In this document: positions 62,172 to 64,000 of the stretch, in pieces | How the letters are laid out: every line of letters begins with the position of its first letter | Position numbering within the stretch: position 1 is the first letter of the stretch | DNA from: Sphingomonadaceae bacterium PASS1 | GTDB lineage: Bacteria; Pseudomonadota; Alphaproteobacteria; Sphingomonadales; Sphingomonadaceae | Assembly (NCBI GenBank): GCA_002255985.1 | Contig: NKIR01000011.1 | Coordinates: 28,110-92,109, forward strand | Length of the DNA: 64,000 nucleotides | Direction of reading: 5' to 3' | Notes under the pieces: generated by a model | What the model saw: the letters and a program-made list of their open reading frames with translations, nothing else | Told to the model about the DNA's origin: nothing | Database searches by the model: none | Made by a program: the position numbers and the translations under genes

Positions 62172-64000
62172 GTGACCATGTCGCGCCGGATCGAAATCGG
62201 CAGTGTGGATATTGAAGCGATCAAGGATCAGTATCCGCTGGCCGAGACGGTTGGCCGTCATGTTGTCCTCAAGCGCCGCGGCCACCAGCTCATTGGCCTT
62301 TGCCCGTTCCACGACGAGCGCACTCCGTCGTTTACTGTCTACCCGCAGGATCAGCGCTACCATTGCTATGGTTGCGCCGCGCATGGCGACATCTTCGACT
62401 TCCTTTTGGCCCTTGATGGGCTCGACATTCGGGCAGCTGCTGAGCAGCTGACGGGCGGGACATTCCCCGTTATGTCGGCGGATCGCGTCGCCGAACTCCA
62501 ATCGCGGCAGGTGCGGTTTGAGGCTGAGCGGGCGGAAAAACGTGATGCGGCTATGCGCCAGGCGCGCGAGCGTTGGATCGCAGCGGATCCGGCCTACACC
62601 AGTCATCCCTATCTCGAAGCCAAGGGCATCAGGCCCAACGGCACGCGCCTCGATGGAGCCCATATTCTTGTCCCGCTCCACGGGCAGGATGGCAAGATCC
62701 AGTCGCTGCAGTCGATTGATGCGCGCGGACACAAGCTCTTCTGCTCCGATCTGCCGACAGCAGCGGGCATGTATCTCCTGGGCGGCAAGATCGCGGCGGC
62801 TGCGGGCCCGGCGCTCGTCTGCGAGGGCTTTGCCACAGGCGCCTCCTTACACGAGGCCACCGGCCGTCCGGTCGTGGTTGCGTTCAACGCCGGCAATTTG
62901 ATTAAGGTCGCTGAGCGGCTGGTATCGGATCATCCGGGTGCTTCATGGATTGTTGCCGGTGACGATGATCGCGGCAAAGCCAAGAACGTAGGCCGTGAGG
63001 CTGCAATCGCCGCTGCTCGCATCCTCGGTTGCCGGGCCGTGTTTCCCAAGTTCCCAGCCGCAACTGTCGGCACGGACTTCAACGACATGGCAGCACTCTT
63101 GGGCATAGATGCTGTCAGGGCTCTGCTACATGCCGACTGCGCACCCGATGGCCTTACCGCCAGCGAGGACGTCTTCGAAACCCTCAGCCTCGACGAGCTC
63201 GACAACATGCCGCCGCCCAGTTGGCGGATCGAAGGCCTGATCCCGGCGCACGCGCTGGTTCTGCTGTACGGCCGGCCAGGAGAACACAAGACCTTCATCG
63301 CGCTCGATATGGTGCTCAGGGTTGCCTACGGCCTAGACTGGCATGGGAAGCCCACCAAGCAGACCGGCGTCCTCTACATTGCTGGCGAAGGCAAATACGG
63401 CATCGGACAGCGCATCAAGGGCTGGCGCCGCGAGCACGGGCTGGAAGGCGTCGACGCGCCGTTCAAGCTGCTGCCCATCGCCGTCCACATGCTTGATCCT
63501 GCCAGCATCGCGAAACTGAAGCGGACGATCGACCAGGTGCGCGCCGAGGTCGATTTTGAGATTGGCCTGGTCGTGATCGACACCGTGTCGCGTTCGATCC
63601 CTGGCGAAGATGAAAACAGCCAGGAAGCTATGTCGATGTTTATCGATGGCTGTGCCGACATTCAGCAGCACTGCAGCGGCAGCGTGATCGGCATCCATCA
63701 TGCCGGCAAGGATCTTGACCGCGGCATGCGCGGCTCGACCGTGCTGCTGGGCGGCTGTGACACCTCGATCCGGGTCGCCAAAGATGAAGGCACGACCGTC
63801 CTGTCGGTCGAGAAGCAGAAGGACGGCGAAGAGCTCGACGACCTGCATTTCACGATGAAGGTCGTCGACCTCACCACGGGGCTCGTGGCCGAGCAGAGCA
63901 CACTAGTGCCGGTGCTTGGTACCGGAGCAACTCCGGTCGCTCAAAAGCACCTCAGCTGGCACCAGATTCGCGAGAGTTTCCAGGCCATCGATGAGGCCTG
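62172..64000 (+). CDS. CHC2-Toprim-RecA-like helicase fusion (primase-helicase), 3' end outside window
   Basis: The frame is open for over 609 codons to the window end. Order: CHC2 zinc finger (Cys44, His47, Cys65, Cys68; CPFHDERTPSF and YHCYGCAAHGD), Toprim domain (LVCEGFATGASLHEAT, VAGDDDRG, GTDFNDMAALLG), and a RepA/AAA_25-type ATPase domain with Walker A GRPGEHKT at 367-374 and Walker B LVVIDT near 466-471. This combines primase and replicative helicase, as in phage and plasmid replication proteins. GTG 62172 has GAGAGG five bases upstream; ATG 62178 is the alternative. Confidence 0.9.
   Translation, partial: MTMSRRIEIGSVDIEAIKDQYPLAETVGRHVVLKRRGHQLIGLCPFHDERTPSFTVYPQDQRYHCYGCAAHGDIFDFLLALDGLDIRAAAEQLTGGTFPVMSADRVAELQSRQVRFEAERAEKRDAAMRQARERWIAADPAYTSHPYLEAKGIRPNGTRLDGAHILVPLHGQDGKIQSLQSIDARGHKLFCSDLPTAAGMYLLGGKIAAAAGPALVCEGFATGASLHEATGRPVVVAFNAGNLIKVAERLVSDHPGASWIVAGDDDRGKAKNVGREAAIAAARILGCRAVFPKFPAATVGTDFNDMAALLGIDAVRALLHADCAPDGLTASEDVFETLSLDELDNMPPPSWRIEGLIPAHALVLLYGRPGEHKTFIALDMVLRVAYGLDWHGKPTKQTGVLYIAGEGKYGIGQRIKGWRREHGLEGVDAPFKLLPIAVHMLDPASIAKLKRTIDQVRAEVDFEIGLVVIDTVSRSIPGEDENSQEAMSMFIDGCADIQQHCSGSVIGIHHAGKDLDRGMRGSTVLLGGCDTSIRVAKDEGTTVLSVEKQKDGEELDDLHFTMKVVDLTTGLVAEQSTLVPVLGTGATPVAQKHLSWHQIRESFQAIDEA

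Overview
The window looks like a chromosomal stretch of an alphaproteobacterium of the order Sphingomonadales. The evidence is gene order and protein style: eno-ftsB-pdhA-pdhB with a lipoyl domain fused to E1-beta, ispDF-dusB-ntrBC-ntrYX-hfq-hflX-mazG, a tandem two-domain Hfq, a WalW-type deacetylase, and a DUF4170 gene. No genus can be fixed from this sequence alone. No rRNA operon, complete insertion sequence or CRISPR array was seen.

Regions. 1-5.7 kb: 3' end of carB, greA, a rhomboid protease, then a leftward set of small envelope proteins (DUF4170, two glycine-zipper or DUF883-like anchors, a one-span protein, a holin-X-like protein). 5.9-10.1 kb: eno, ftsB and the pyruvate dehydrogenase E1 genes. 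10.1-13.7 kb: leftward TadE/TadE/TadG-like trio. 13.8-22.7 kb: squalene/phytoene synthase-like protein, EF-hand protein, trmFO, NAD(P)HX dehydratase, YhhN protein, DUF3089 hydrolase, gyrA, SDR. 22.8-28.6 kb: secreted repeat protein, Lrp regulator, degenerate histidine kinase plus deacetylase, tRNA-Ile(CAU), tRNA-Pro(UGG), hydrolase. 28.7-37.9 kb: lipoprotein, M28 peptidase, ettA, a leftward bicarbonate module (SbtA-type transporter, PII-like protein, beta carbonic anhydrase, flavin oxidase-like protein), lipA, ratA, cinA, ispDF. 37.9-47.9 kb: dusB, two nitrogen two-component systems, hfq, hflX, mazG. 48-54 kb: leftward mltB, a dac remnant, tmk, holB, metG, tatD and an aspartic protease.

From just after tRNA-Ser(UGA) at 54.2 kb to the window end lies an integrated mobile element, by eye more GC-rich than the chromosome. 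Its left arm is one leftward operon: a small protein, DUF2924, a large serine recombinase, an HTH protein, an unknown protein, UmuD and UmuC. Its right arm is a rightward operon: Cro-like HTH protein, PD-(D/E)XK nuclease, a protein that may bind single-stranded DNA, and a CHC2-Toprim-helicase fusion running off the window. Between them sits a self-cleaving S24 (CI/LexA-like) repressor gene.

The most interesting observation is that the three promoters of this element (repressor, Cro-like operon, recombinase-umuDC operon) each show a -35-like TTGNNN, a 17-base spacer and a -10-like box. Each has the same dyad, GGGA-N4-TCCC (one copy with a single mismatch), in or just overlapping the spacer. 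The two switch genes appear to be leaderless. This gives a testable circuit in which DNA damage cleaves the repressor and turns on recombination, replication and error-prone polymerase together. Other notable items are the tandem Hfq, the sbtA-PII-carbonic anhydrase set in an apparent heterotroph, and a deletion scar where rlpA and most of dacA would be expected.
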